Notes: generated by a model not told the origin, from the letters alone. Positions 6,554-15,773 are shown, numbered from the stretch's first letter. The stretch is DNA of 34,860 bases from Clostridiales bacterium (GCA_902363045.1 CABIYX010000033.1:1-34860); one strand, 5' to 3'. A program made the numbers and translations.

Positions 6554-7588
6554 ATGTTTAATTTGTTCAGTAAGGACATCGGGATCGATCTGGGTACCGC
6601 TTCCGTTCTGGTATACATCAAGGGCAAGGGTGTGGTCCTGCGGGAGCCCTCGGTGGTGGCCATGGATAAGAACACGGGCAAACTGCTGAAGGTGGGCACT
6701 GATGCCCAGGCGATGCTGGGCCGCACCCCAGGGAACATTGTGGCCATGCGGCCCCTGCGGGAGGGCGTGATCTCCGACTATGACATGACGGAGCGGATGC
6801 TGAAGGAGTTTATCAAGAAGGTGACCACCTTCTCCCTGTTCAAGCCCCGGCTGCTCATCTGTGTGCCCTCTGGCATCACCGAGGTCGAGGAGCGCGCTGT
6901 GGTGGACGCCGGGATCCAGGCGGGCGCCCGCCGGGCCTATCTGATCGAGGAGCCCGTGGCCGCCGCCATCGGCGCCGGCATCGACATCACCAAGCCGGAC
7001 GGACACATGGTGGTGGACATCGGCGGCGGCACCGCCGACATCGCGGTGATCTCCCTGGGCGGCGTGGTGGAGTCCGCCTCCATCAAGATCGCCGGCGACA
7101 AGTTTGACGAGGCTGTGGTCAAATATATCCGCAAAAAACATAACGTCCTCATCGGCGACCGCACCGCCGAGGAGCTGAAGATGTCCATCGGCTGCGTGTT
7201 CCCCCGGCCGGAGGAGGTCACCATGGAGATCAAGGGCCGCTGCCTGATGACCGGCCTGCCCCGTGTGTTCTCCGTCTCCTCCAGCGAGATGATCGAGGCC
7301 TTTGAAGAGGTCTCCAGCCGCATCCTGGAGGCCATCCACGGGGTGCTGGAGCGCACGCCCCCGGAACTGGTGGCCGACATCTCCACCAACGGCATCGTGA
7401 TGACGGGCGGCGGCTCTCTGCTGTGGGGCTTTGATAAGCTGATCGAGTCCCACACCGGCATCGAGACCCATGTGGCGGAGGACGCCATCTCCTGCGTGGC
7501 CGAGGGCACCGGCAAGAGCCTGGACAGCCTGGACCAGATGCAGGACGGGACCATGAACCTGTCCCGGCGCAAGCAGATGAATTACTGA
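6554..7588 (+). CDS. mreB: Rod shape-determining actin homologue (MreB/Mbl family)
   Basis: Bacterial actin that polymerises under the membrane and guides cell-wall synthesis along the cell length. It has 344 residues, usual for the family. The phosphate-1 motif IGIDLGTASVLVY is near residues 9-21, GRTPGNIVAMRPLREGVI near 56-73 and the phosphate-2 motif VDIGGGTADIAVISLGG near 154-170. The adenosine motif is near MTGGGSLLWGFDKLI. The N-terminus (DIGIDLGTA followed by KGKGVVLREPSVVAMDK) resembles both Mbl and MreB of Bacillus, so the paralogue is uncertain. mreC and mreD do not follow, which fits a stand-alone Mbl-type gene. It has two promoters upstream and a hairpin downstream. Confidence 0.93.
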   Translation: MFNLFSKDIGIDLGTASVLVYIKGKGVVLREPSVVAMDKNTGKLLKVGTDAQAMLGRTPGNIVAMRPLREGVISDYDMTERMLKEFIKKVTTFSLFKPRLLICVPSGITEVEERAVVDAGIQAGARRAYLIEEPVAAAIGAGIDITKPDGHMVVDIGGGTADIAVISLGGVVESASIKIAGDKFDEAVVKYIRKKHNVLIGDRTAEELKMSIGCVFPRPEEVTMEIKGRCLMTGLPRVFSVSSSEMIEAFEEVSSRILEAIHGVLERTPPELVADISTNGIVMTGGGSLLWGFDKLIESHTGIETHVAEDAISCVAEGTGKSLDSLDQMQDGTMNLSRRKQMNY

Positions 7589-7596
7589 TCCAACCC

Positions 7597-7625
7597 GGGC
7601 TCCGGCGCGCCGCCGGAGCCCATTT
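7597..7625 (+). terminator. Hairpin terminator after mreB/mbl
   Basis: Perfect 10-bp GC stem (7597-7606 with 7612-7621), 5-nt loop, then ATTTTG. It stops only about 4 nt before the ribosome-binding site of the next gene, so some readthrough probably feeds that gene. Confidence 0.65.
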
Positions 7626-7643
7626 TGACAGGAGGAGACAAAT

Positions 7644-7988
7644 ATGCTGTTGATCTGCTACCCCAAATGCACCACCTGCCAGAGGGCCAGAAAGTGGCTG
7701 GACCAGCGGGGGGCGTCCTATACGCCGCGGGACATCAAGGAGGACCGCCCCACCCGGGAGGAGCTGAACGCGTGGTGGAAGGCCAGCGGGCTGCCGCTGA
7801 AAAAGTTTTTCAATACCTCCGGGCAGTTGTACAAAGCCCTGGGCCTCAAGGACCGCCTGAAGGACATGACGGAGGAGGAACAGCTGACCCTGCTGGCCAC
7901 AGATGGGATGCTGGTCAAGCGGCCGATCCTGGTGGACGGGGAGCGTGTGCTGGTGGGCTTCCATCCGGAGGAGTGGGAGAAGCAATAA
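7644..7988 (+). CDS. Spx/ArsC-family thioredoxin-fold protein
   Basis: A 114-residue protein of the arsenate reductase/Spx/YffB family. It has an N-terminal CxxC (C9-T-T-C12, after YPK), an aromatic/basic region SYTPRDIKEDRP and the C-terminal RPILVDGERVLVGFHPEEW typical of the family. With a CxxC it resembles Spx-like redox proteins more than classical one-cysteine arsenate reductases. It lacks ars neighbours, so an arsenic role is not supported; a thiol-redox or RNA polymerase-binding role is an inference only. The start follows GGAGGAGA. It sits 55 bp after mreB/mbl behind a hairpin and has no clear promoter of its own. Confidence 0.88.
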   Translation: MLLICYPKCTTCQRARKWLDQRGASYTPRDIKEDRPTREELNAWWKASGLPLKKFFNTSGQLYKALGLKDRLKDMTEEEQLTLLATDGMLVKRPILVDGERVLVGFHPEEWEKQ

Positions 7989-8383
7989 AAAAACTGCCCG
8001 GCTCCCGGACAAGAAAACTGGATAATGTGAATAAAACGGGCGCGGTTCCTGCAAAAGCAGGACCGCGCCCGTTGGGCTTCGTAAGAGAGAAAATGTTTTC
8101 TGGACCACAAAACGGAGGCTCCGGGCTGCGGGCGGTCAGGTTTGGGGGAGTAGGCCCGGCGGCGGTGAGGCGGCGGGCTGGACCAGGAGGAGGGCCCAGG
8201 ACGGAAGGGGGAGGCAGCTTGAGGGCGGCGGAGCACAAAAATGAATAATTATACTAAAATTATAAATAATATTGCGGTAAAATTTTTTGCAATTTCCCCT
8301 TTCTTTTTCTGCAATTTTATGGTATGATTGGCTAAACGAAACAAAGAAGCGGGAGAGCGAGTTGGTTAGTTTTGACAGGATGC
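7989..8383. other. Gene-free convergent region between the Spx/ArsC-like gene and lysR
   Basis: 395 bp without a credible gene. It holds the hairpin terminator at 8035-8073, a purine-rich GC stretch (about 8100-8235) and an AT-rich stretch (about 8236-8345) containing two TGCAATTT copies spaced 22 bp (8288 and 8310). No coding potential with a proper start was seen. Confidence 0.5.
8030..8073. terminator. Strong hairpin terminator (convergent)
   Basis: Arms 8035-8052 and 8057-8073 pair over 17 bp with one bulged T and an AAAA loop. In the minus direction it is followed by TTTTATTC, fitting termination of the lysR transcript. On the plus strand it lies 46 bp after the Spx/ArsC-like gene and has no good T-run. 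Confidence 0.65.
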
Positions 8384-9289
8384 TCAAATACCGGCGCTGG
8401 TTTCTCCTTGATTTGGAAGATTTTTCTTGACCCACTGTTTGGCGTGTTCAACGAATAAGCGTGTAATAGTGGAGGGCGGAACGTCTCTCTTGACTGCGAT
8501 CCCGATGTCCCGCACCTGCGGGATGTCGAACTTTTTGGGACAGATGTGATAGCGGTTTGGGTGGAGCATCAGCTCGTGGACCACGCTGATTCCCAGTCCG
8601 CACTCCACCATGGACAGGATGGCATAGTCGTTGCTGACCTCATACCGAATGTTGGGTTTCTGCTGAAGATGGTCCAGGAATTTGGTGATCTCATAGTCCT
8701 GCTCCTCCTTCAGGTTGATGAAGTCCTCGCTGGACAGCCGCTCAATGGGATAGACCGGGGCGCCGGCCAGCGGGTGGTCCTCCGGCAGGATGGCCACCAG
8801 GGTGTCCTGAAGCAGGAAGGAGGCGTCCAGGTCGTTGGCGGCCGGCAGGCTGACAAAGCCGCAGTCCACCAGACCCCGCCTCAGCCAGTTGGTGATCTGG
8901 TTGTACTCCCCGTTGATCAGCTGAAAGTCGATGTGGGGGTACTGCTCGTGAAAGTCCTTAATCATCTGGGGCAGCCGGCCGCTGGAGATGCTGGAGAAGG
9001 CCCCCACCCGGATGGAGCCGGAGCTGAGGCCGTGGAGCTCTGAGATGGCGTAGTTGAGATCCTCATAGTCCTTGCAGATGGCCTGGAGCTTGGGGAGAAG
9101 GGTGAGGCCCTCAGAGCTGATCTCGATCCCGGAGCGGTTTCTGGTCAGCAGCGTGACCCCCCAGGAGTCCTCCAGATCGGCAATCATCCGGCTGATGGCG
9201 GACTGGGTGTAGCCCAGCTGTGAGGCGGCGTGGGTGATGCTTCCGGTCTCAATGGTTTTGAGATAGGCGATGTATTTTCGTATGCTCAT
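8384..9289 (-). CDS. LysR-family transcriptional regulator
   Basis: Cytoplasmic DNA-binding regulator of about 301 residues. The N-terminal winged helix-turn-helix spans about residues 4-62 (KTIETGSITHAASQLGYTQS, then RMIADLEDSWGVTLLTRNRSG). The C-terminal effector domain begins near SGSIRVGAFSSISSGRLPQM. The start at 9289 gives the normal LysR N-terminus. An AAGGAG lies 13 nt upstream, a little far; the frame is open 16 codons further but without a better site. It is divergent from argC with overlapping promoters, so by LysR habit it probably controls the arg-nhaC-racemase cluster. The effector is unknown; ornithine, arginine or lysine are plausible by context only. Confidence 0.92.
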   Translation of the reverse strand: MSIRKYIAYLKTIETGSITHAASQLGYTQSAISRMIADLEDSWGVTLLTRNRSGIEISSEGLTLLPKLQAICKDYEDLNYAISELHGLSSGSIRVGAFSSISSGRLPQMIKDFHEQYPHIDFQLINGEYNQITNWLRRGLVDCGFVSLPAANDLDASFLLQDTLVAILPEDHPLAGAPVYPIERLSSEDFINLKEEQDYEITKFLDHLQQKPNIRYEVSNDYAILSMVECGLGISVVHELMLHPNRYHICPKKFDIPQVRDIGIAVKRDVPPSTITRLFVEHAKQWVKKNLPNQGETSAGI

Positions 9290-9325
9290 AGTGACAACAA
9301 ATCTCCTTGTGTGATAGGATGGGCA

Positions 9326-9350
9326 GGAATGGAACATTCCGGAATGGAAT
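9326..9350. promoter_or_regulatory. GGAAT/ATTCC repeat cluster, candidate LysR operator
   Basis: GGAATG at 9326, CATTCC at 9335 and GGAATGGAAT at 9341 form overlapping inverted repeats, including a perfect 12-bp palindrome (9335-9346). The same GGAATGGAAT recurs at 9474-9483 on the other side of the promoters. This arrangement in a LysR-arg divergent region suggests an operator. Confidence 0.4.
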
Positions 9351-9372
9351 GAGAAGCAGAAAAAAGAATTTC

Positions 9373-9420
9373 TTGTACAATCTGCCTATTGATTATATAA
9401 TATGACTCAAGAAAATTCAA
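9373..9420. promoter_or_regulatory. Overlapping divergent sigma-A promoters for argC and lysR
   Basis: Plus strand (argC): TTGTAC 9373-9378, 17 nt, TATAAT 9396-9401. Minus strand (lysR): TTGAAT 9420-9415, 17 nt, TATAAT 9397-9392. The two -10 elements share the palindrome 9392-9401, so polymerase at one promoter excludes the other. The argC leader would be about 120 nt. Confidence 0.7.
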
Positions 9421-9529
9421 CAGAATCCATACCGGATATTCAAAAAAGTTTTAGAATTCCGATGTAGATTGCTGGAATGGAATCTCGCGCAAGTAGTATA
9501 GGCCAATAACAAAAAGGAGGAATCGTGTC

Positions 9530-10603
9530 ATGATCCGTTTTTCCATCTGTGGTGCCGCCAGCTATGCCTGTGGTGAACTGCTCCGCCTTATGGTGAACCA
9601 TCCCGAGACCCAGGTCGCCCACCTGGCCGACAGCTTCGCCGCCGGCCGCAGGATCCAGGATGAGCATCCCGCGCTGATGGGCTTCTACGATCAGGAGATC
9701 CTGCCCCTCAACGATGAGACCATCGCCCAGATCGTGGAGGACAGCGACGTAGTCTTTACCGCCGTGGATGCCGGCACCGTGTGCGGCATTGCGGAGAAGG
9801 TCCTGGCCGGCGGCAAGAAGTTCATCGACTTCGGCGCTGACATCCGTTTCCGTGACGCGAAGGTGTGGGAGAAGTGGTACCACCTGGACCACCCCAACTA
9901 TGAGATGACCAAGAAGGCCGTCTACTGCATCCCCGAGATCCAGCGCGATCTGGCCAAGGGCAAGAGCCTGATCTCCAACCCCGGCTGCTATCCCACCGCC
10001 ACCACTCTGGGCCTGTACCCCGCCCTGAAGGAGGGCCTGGTGGTAGAGAACACCATCGTCGTGGACGCCAAGAGCGGCTACACCGGCGCCGGCCGCCGTC
10101 CCGCCCCCAACAAGCTCCTGGCTGAGGCCAGCAACAGCTTCTGTGCCTATGCTCTGGGCGGCAGCCACCGCCATACTCCTGAGATCGAGCAGAACATCGC
10201 TTACCTCACCGGCAAGGATCTGATGAAGCCTGAGACCTGGCAGTTCATCAACTTCCAGCCCCACCTGACTCCTCAGATCCGCGGCATCGAGGTCACCATC
10301 TATGCCACCCTGAACAAGGACGTCACCAACGATGAGCTGTATGAGCTGTATCAGCGTTACTACAAGGACGAGTACTTTGTCCGCGTGTTCCCCGCCAACA
10401 AGCCTGTCCAGACCAAGTGGACCGCCGGCACCAACCTGTGCTGCATGACGCCTACCTATGACGCCCGCACCAAGCGCCTGCTGGTCAGCTCCGTCATCGA
10501 TAACATCGGCAAGGGCGCCGCCGGCCAGGCCATCCAGAACATGAACATCATCTTCGGCCTGGATGAGACCACCGGCCTGAAGATCGCCCCCATGTATCCC
10601 TGA
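9530..10603 (+). CDS. argC: N-acetyl-gamma-glutamyl-phosphate reductase
   Basis: Reduces N-acetylglutamyl phosphate to the semialdehyde with NADPH, the third step from glutamate to ornithine. It has 357 residues, normal for ArgC. The catalytic cysteine is C153 in NPGCYPT, and the histidine region is SHRHTPEI (212-219). The Rossmann loop is odd: family consensus GAxGYxGxEL reads GAASYACGEL (8-17), losing two glycines, and SGYTGAGR replaces the usual SGVSGAGR. The start follows AAAGGAGGA. It is the first gene of a run argC-argJ-argB-argD, with a promoter at 9373-9401. Function is well supported by neighbours despite the unusual loop. Confidence 0.92.
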   Translation: MIRFSICGAASYACGELLRLMVNHPETQVAHLADSFAAGRRIQDEHPALMGFYDQEILPLNDETIAQIVEDSDVVFTAVDAGTVCGIAEKVLAGGKKFIDFGADIRFRDAKVWEKWYHLDHPNYEMTKKAVYCIPEIQRDLAKGKSLISNPGCYPTATTLGLYPALKEGLVVENTIVVDAKSGYTGAGRRPAPNKLLAEASNSFCAYALGGSHRHTPEIEQNIAYLTGKDLMKPETWQFINFQPHLTPQIRGIEVTIYATLNKDVTNDELYELYQRYYKDEYFVRVFPANKPVQTKWTAGTNLCCMTPTYDARTKRLLVSSVIDNIGKGAAGQAIQNMNIIFGLDETTGLKIAPMYP

Positions 10604-10676
10604 TCGCTCCGGGAGGCTTTCAGACATCCTGTGAGAACAGCCCGTCCGGTCTGGACGGAAGAAAGGAAGGACATTT

Positions 10677-11900
10677 ATGGCATATAAACTGATCGAGGGC
10701 GGCGGCGTTACCACTCCCCAGGGCTTTCTGGCGGGCGCCTGCTATGTGGGCGTGAAGAGCCGGAAGAGCGAGAAGCCCGACGTGGCCATCATCTATTCTG
10801 AGCAGCCCGCTTCCTGCGCGGCCATGTTCACCACCAATAAATTCTGCGCCGCTCCGGTCATTCTGGACCGTGAGATCCTGAAGAAGGGCAAGGCCCGCGC
10901 TGTGGTCATCAACAGCGGAAACGCCAACGCCGCCACCGGCACCCAGGGCATCGAGGACGCCAAGCGGGTGGAGACCGAGGCGGAGAAGCTGCTGAACCTG
11001 GGCGAGGACGAGGTCTTTGTCTGCTCCACCGGCGTCATCGGCCAGAAGCTCCCTGTGGAGAAGGTCCTGGACGGCGTGCGCCGCATCGTCCCGGAGCTGA
11101 GCAAGGACAAGGGCACGGACGCCGCGTGGGCCATCATGACCACCGACACGGTCCGCAAGGAAGTGGCCTATGAGATGGAGCTGTCCGGCGGCACCGTCCG
11201 CATCGGCGCCATGGCCAAGGGCTCCGGCATGATCCATCCCAACATGGCTACCATGCTGGCTTACATCACCACCGACGCCAAGGTGGAGGCCTCTGTGCTC
11301 CAGGGGATGCTGAAGAAGAGCACGGACAAGAGCTTCAATATGATGACCGTGGACGGCGATACCAGCACCAACGACTCCCTGTTCCTGCTGGCCAACGGCG
11401 CCTCCGGCGTGGCTGTGGAGACGGAGGAGGACAAGGCTGCCTTTGCCGCTCTGCTGGACGACATCTGCATGGATATGGCCCGCCGCATCGCCTCTGACGG
11501 CGAGGGCGCTACCCATCTGATGGTGGTAGAGGCATACGGCCTGCCCACCGAGAAGGACGCCAAGCTGGTGGCCCGCTCCATCGCCGGGTCCACCCTGTTC
11601 AAGGCCGCCCTGTTCGGCAAGGACGCCAACTGGGGCCGCATCATGGCCGCCGCCGGCTACTCTGGAGCCGACGTGGATCCCACCAAGGCCGACTGTATCC
11701 TGAAGAGCGCCGCCGGCGAGGTGGTGGTGATGGAGAACGGCTTCGGCACTGACTTCAGTGAGGAGTTGGCCAAGAAGGTGCTCACCGAGCACGACGTGAC
11801 GGTCATCGTGAACTTCCACAGCGGCGACGGCGAGGCCAAGGCGTTTGGCTGCGACCTGACCTATGACTATGTGAAGATCAACGGCGACTACCGTTCTTAA
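10677..11900 (+). CDS. argJ: Bifunctional glutamate N-acetyltransferase / amino-acid acetyltransferase
   Basis: Transfers the acetyl group from N-acetylornithine to glutamate, releasing ornithine and recycling the acetyl group; bifunctional members also use acetyl-CoA. It has 407 residues. The protein self-cleaves before a threonine into alpha and beta chains. The site is visible as HPNMATMLAYI with cleavage expected between A191 and T192. GNANAATG (81-88) and the STGVIG motif (117-122) match the family. The start follows AAGGAAGG. It lies 73 bp after argC and 15 bp before argB. With ArgB, ArgC and ArgD it forms the complete cyclic acetyl route to ornithine. Confidence 0.95.
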   Translation: MAYKLIEGGGVTTPQGFLAGACYVGVKSRKSEKPDVAIIYSEQPASCAAMFTTNKFCAAPVILDREILKKGKARAVVINSGNANAATGTQGIEDAKRVETEAEKLLNLGEDEVFVCSTGVIGQKLPVEKVLDGVRRIVPELSKDKGTDAAWAIMTTDTVRKEVAYEMELSGGTVRIGAMAKGSGMIHPNMATMLAYITTDAKVEASVLQGMLKKSTDKSFNMMTVDGDTSTNDSLFLLANGASGVAVETEEDKAAFAALLDDICMDMARRIASDGEGATHLMVVEAYGLPTEKDAKLVARSIAGSTLFKAALFGKDANWGRIMAAAGYSGADVDPTKADCILKSAAGEVVVMENGFGTDFSEELAKKVLTEHDVTVIVNFHSGDGEAKAFGCDLTYDYVKINGDYRS

Positions 11901-11915
11901 AAAGGAGGGCGTGCT

Positions 11916-12794
11916 GTGAACGACGTAGCGAATAAGGTCGCCACGCTGATGGAGGCCATGCCCTATCTGAAAAAGTATGCCGGCAAGGTGATCGTGATCA
12001 AGTACGGCGGCAACGCCATGATCAACGAGGAGCTGAAGGCCGCCGTCCTCCAGGACGTGGTCATGCTCAAGCTGCTGGGCATGAAGCCCGTCCTCAGCCA
12101 CGGCGGCGGACCTGGCATCAACAAAATGCTGGAGAAGCTGGAGATCCCCGTGCAGTTCATCAACGGCCTGCGCTACACCTCCGAGGACATCATGCGGGTG
12201 GTGGAGGCGGTGCTCATCGGCCAGGTGAACAGCGAGCTGGTGGGCCGCATCAACGCCATCGGCGGCGAGGCCGTGGGCCTGTCCGGCATCAGCGCCAACA
12301 TCTACAAGTGCGTGCAGCGCAGCGAGGAGCTGGGTTTCGTGGGCGACGTGGTGGAAGTGAACGCCGCGCCCGTCCAGGCCATGCTGGACGCCGGGTACAT
12401 CCCCGTGGTGGCCCCTGTGGGCACCGACGGGAAGGGCAATAGCTTCAACATCAACGGCGACACCGCCGCCGGTAAGCTGGCCAGCGCCTTGGGCGCGGAG
12501 AAGCTGATGCTCCTCACCGACATTGAGGGCCTGTGTAACGACATCAAGCTGCGGGATGTGATCAGCTATCTGAACATCGCCGACGTGCAGGGCCTGAAGG
12601 ATCAGGGCACCATCGCCGGCGGCATGATCCCCAAGGTAGACTGCTGTGTGCAGGCCATCGAGGAGGGCGTCACCAACGTCCACATCATCGACGGCAGAAA
12701 GCCCCACAGCATCCTCTATGAGGCCTTTACCGACGAGGGCATCGGGACCACCGTGGGTAAGGATGTACCCAGCGTGGGCATCAAGTGGAAGTAA
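11916..12794 (+). CDS. argB: Acetylglutamate kinase
   Basis: Phosphorylates N-acetylglutamate, the first committed step after acetylation. It has 292 residues in the amino acid kinase fold. KYGGNAM near residues 29-35 and SHGGGPGIN near 61-69 form the phosphate-binding glycine loops. FNINGDTAAGKLA and LLTDIEGL cover substrate and nucleotide sites, and GGMIPKV near 231-237 is a family hallmark. The start is a GTG with AAAGGAGGG seven bases upstream. It is tightly packed behind argJ and 45 bp before argD. Length and an N-terminal extension of about 25 residues are compatible with arginine-sensitive hexameric forms, but this cannot be shown here. Confidence 0.95.
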   Translation: MNDVANKVATLMEAMPYLKKYAGKVIVIKYGGNAMINEELKAAVLQDVVMLKLLGMKPVLSHGGGPGINKMLEKLEIPVQFINGLRYTSEDIMRVVEAVLIGQVNSELVGRINAIGGEAVGLSGISANIYKCVQRSEELGFVGDVVEVNAAPVQAMLDAGYIPVVAPVGTDGKGNSFNINGDTAAGKLASALGAEKLMLLTDIEGLCNDIKLRDVISYLNIADVQGLKDQGTIAGGMIPKVDCCVQAIEEGVTNVHIIDGRKPHSILYEAFTDEGIGTTVGKDVPSVGIKWK

Positions 12795-12839
12795 GCCTGA
12801 AAGGGCATCAACGAACTAAAATATGAGGAGGAAATCCCT

Positions 12840-14060
<1,221 letters not shown>

Positions 14061-14089
14061 TCGCTGCGCCCCTGAGCTGTGACACGTTT

Positions 14090-14151
14090 TCAGTGAGCTC
14101 CCGTGTCCCGGGGTGTGCTCTCACACCCCGGGCGCACCGGAGCAGCACTGA
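14090..14151 (+). other. 62-nt nearly complete stem-loop between argD and nhaC
   Basis: Nested pairing: 14090-14095/14146-14151, 14097-14101/14139-14143, 14103-14106/14134-14137 and a perfect 11-bp core 14107-14117/14122-14132 with loop CTCT. Only one- or two-base bulges separate the helices. No T-run follows, so it is not a standard intrinsic terminator. It may protect the upstream arg mRNA end, be an RNA processing site, or regulate entry into nhaC. Confidence 0.55.
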
Positions 14152-14185
14152 GTGTGTGTAGCATGTAAAAGGAGAGAGAGGAGGA

Positions 14186-14290
14186 ATGGACCTCACAGAG
14201 GTCAAGGTAAAAACCGGGAATCCAACGCTGAATCAGAAACGCAATTATTGCAAAGTAATGAAAGAAAGGTTGGTAAAAATCCATGAGTGA
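14186..14290 (+). CDS. Possible 34-codon leader frame overlapping the nhaC start
   Basis: An ATG preceded by AAAGGAGAGAGAGGAGG opens 34 codons and ends in a TGA at 14288-14290, eight bases into nhaC. The best ribosome-binding site in this gap serves this small frame; nhaC itself has only a weak AAAGG about 13 bases upstream. Translation of the small frame could therefore deliver ribosomes to nhaC. The peptide (MDLTEVKVKTGN...) has no recognised motif and is rather basic. It may be a leader peptide or only a ribosome-loading device; it could also be chance. Confidence 0.35.
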   Translation: MDLTEVKVKTGNPTLNQKRNYCKVMKERLVKIHE

Positions 14291-15773
14291 GGCGAATAAA
14301 TCCAATAGAGAGCCCAGAATGCCGAAGGTATGGGAGTCCTGTATCACCCTTGGCGCATTGATTGGTGTATTGGCGATCGGCATTGTGATCTTTAAGGCCA
14401 GCGTCCATGTCCCCATGTTCCTGGGCGTCTGTGTGGCAGCTGTTATGGCCCTGTACCTGGGCCACAAGTGGGACAGCATTGAGAAGATGATGATGGACGG
14501 CATCTATAAGGCCCTCCAGTCTGTTTGTATCCTGATCATCGTGGGTATTCTGGTCGGTGTGTGGATCAATGCCGGCGTCGTTCCCACCATGATCTACTAC
14601 GGCCTGAAGATCATGCATCCCGCCATCTTCTTCATCGCCTGCGTCCTGATCTGCTCCATCACCTCTCTGGCTACTGGCTCCTCCTGGGGTACCATGGGCA
14701 CCATGGGCGTGGCCCTGATGGGCATTGGCTTTGGCCTTGGCATGAATCCCGGTATGACCGCCGGCGCCATCCTGTCCGGCGCATACTTCGGCGATAAGAT
14801 GTCCCCCCTGTCTGATACCACCAACCTGGCCCCCGCCATGGCTGGTACCGAAGTTATGGCCCATGTAAAGGCCATGATGATCCCCACTGCGATCACCTAC
14901 GCCATTACCTTGGTTGCTTTTGGTGTGCTCGGCGCCATGCAGTACCATGGCGGCAGTGCCGATATGAGCCGCGTGACCGAGTTCGCCGCCGCCCTGAATG
15001 CGGCGGAGGGCGGTGTGTTCAACATCAACCCCGTCCTGCTTCTGCCTCCCGTGATCGTCATCGTGGCAGTGGCCATGAAGATGCCCGCCATTCCCGGCAT
15101 CACCTTGGGCATCTTTGCCGGCGCCATCCTGGGTCTGGTGTTCCAGTCTGGCTCCTGCGACCTGGGTACTCTGTTCAACTTTGGTCTGGAGGGCTTCACC
15201 TTCAGCGATGAGATGCACGTGATGCTCCAGGGCGCTTTGACTGAGGATACCTACAACACCATGATCGAGCTGCTGGAAAAGGGCGGCATTATGAACATGA
15301 TGAACTCCGTGGCCATGACCATCATCGCGATGATGTTCGGCGGCATCATGGAGGGCACCCACCAGCTGGAGGTCGTTGTCAACAAACTCAAGAAGCTGGC
15401 CAAGGGTCCTGCCGGCCTGGTCACCCTCACCGAGATCACCTGCGTCATCTCTAACATGACCATGCCCGAGCAGTACATCTCCATCGTGGTCCCCGGCCGT
15501 ATGTATGCCGAGGAGTACCGCAAGATGGGCCTGCATCCCGCTGTCCTGTCCTCCGCTCTTGAGGGCGCCGGCACTGTGACCTCTCCCCTGGTTCCTTGGA
15601 ACACCTGCGGTGTGTACATCTCCGACACCCTGGATATTGGCGTGGCCCAGTACGGGATCTATGCCATCTTCAACTGGCTGATGCCCGTTGTCAACGCCCT
15701 GTGCGCCTATGTCGGCATCACCCTGAAGGATATGGACAACAAGCCCTACAAGAAGCAGGCTGCTGCCAAGTAA
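14283..15773 (+). CDS. nhaC: NhaC-family sodium/proton antiporter or related amino acid/organic anion antiporter
   Basis: Multi-pass inner-membrane exchanger of 496 residues with about 11-12 hydrophobic segments. Family hallmarks are SLATGSSWGTMGTMGVA near residues 129-145 and GAILSGAYFGDKMSPLSDTT near 160-179. The NhaC family includes Na+/H+ and malate/lactate-type antiporters. Its position between argD and an ornithine racemase-family gene suggests it may move an ornithine-related compound or supply the ion gradient for that; this is inference. NhaC genes also occur beside ornithine racemase in clostridial ornithine-degradation clusters, as far as I recall. Start at 14283 by family N-terminus. 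A terminator-like hairpin follows at 15839-15869. Confidence 0.9.
   Translation: MSEANKSNREPRMPKVWESCITLGALIGVLAIGIVIFKASVHVPMFLGVCVAAVMALYLGHKWDSIEKMMMDGIYKALQSVCILIIVGILVGVWINAGVVPTMIYYGLKIMHPAIFFIACVLICSITSLATGSSWGTMGTMGVALMGIGFGLGMNPGMTAGAILSGAYFGDKMSPLSDTTNLAPAMAGTEVMAHVKAMMIPTAITYAITLVAFGVLGAMQYHGGSADMSRVTEFAAALNAAEGGVFNINPVLLLPPVIVIVAVAMKMPAIPGITLGIFAGAILGLVFQSGSCDLGTLFNFGLEGFTFSDEMHVMLQGALTEDTYNTMIELLEKGGIMNMMNSVAMTIIAMMFGGIMEGTHQLEVVVNKLKKLAKGPAGLVTLTEITCVISNMTMPEQYISIVVPGRMYAEEYRKMGLHPAVLSSALEGAGTVTSPLVPWNTCGVYISDTLDIGVAQYGIYAIFNWLMPVVNALCAYVGITLKDMDNKPYKKQAAAK

Noticed and set aside
7644..7988. Arsenate reductase of an arsenic resistance operon
   Set aside because: It has a CxxC like Spx-type proteins and no arsB, arsR or acr3 neighbours.
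10620..12707. Very long minus-strand open frame (695 codons) opposite argJ/argB
   Set aside because: It is the antisense shadow of strongly coding GC-rich genes: low-complexity His/Gly/Val/Leu-rich product, no family motif, no ribosome-binding site.
11916..12794. LysW-type lysine/ornithine pathway instead of the acetyl pathway
   Set aside because: No carrier protein (LysW) or ArgX/LysX-like ligase is present, and ArgJ is a clear acetyl-recycling enzyme.
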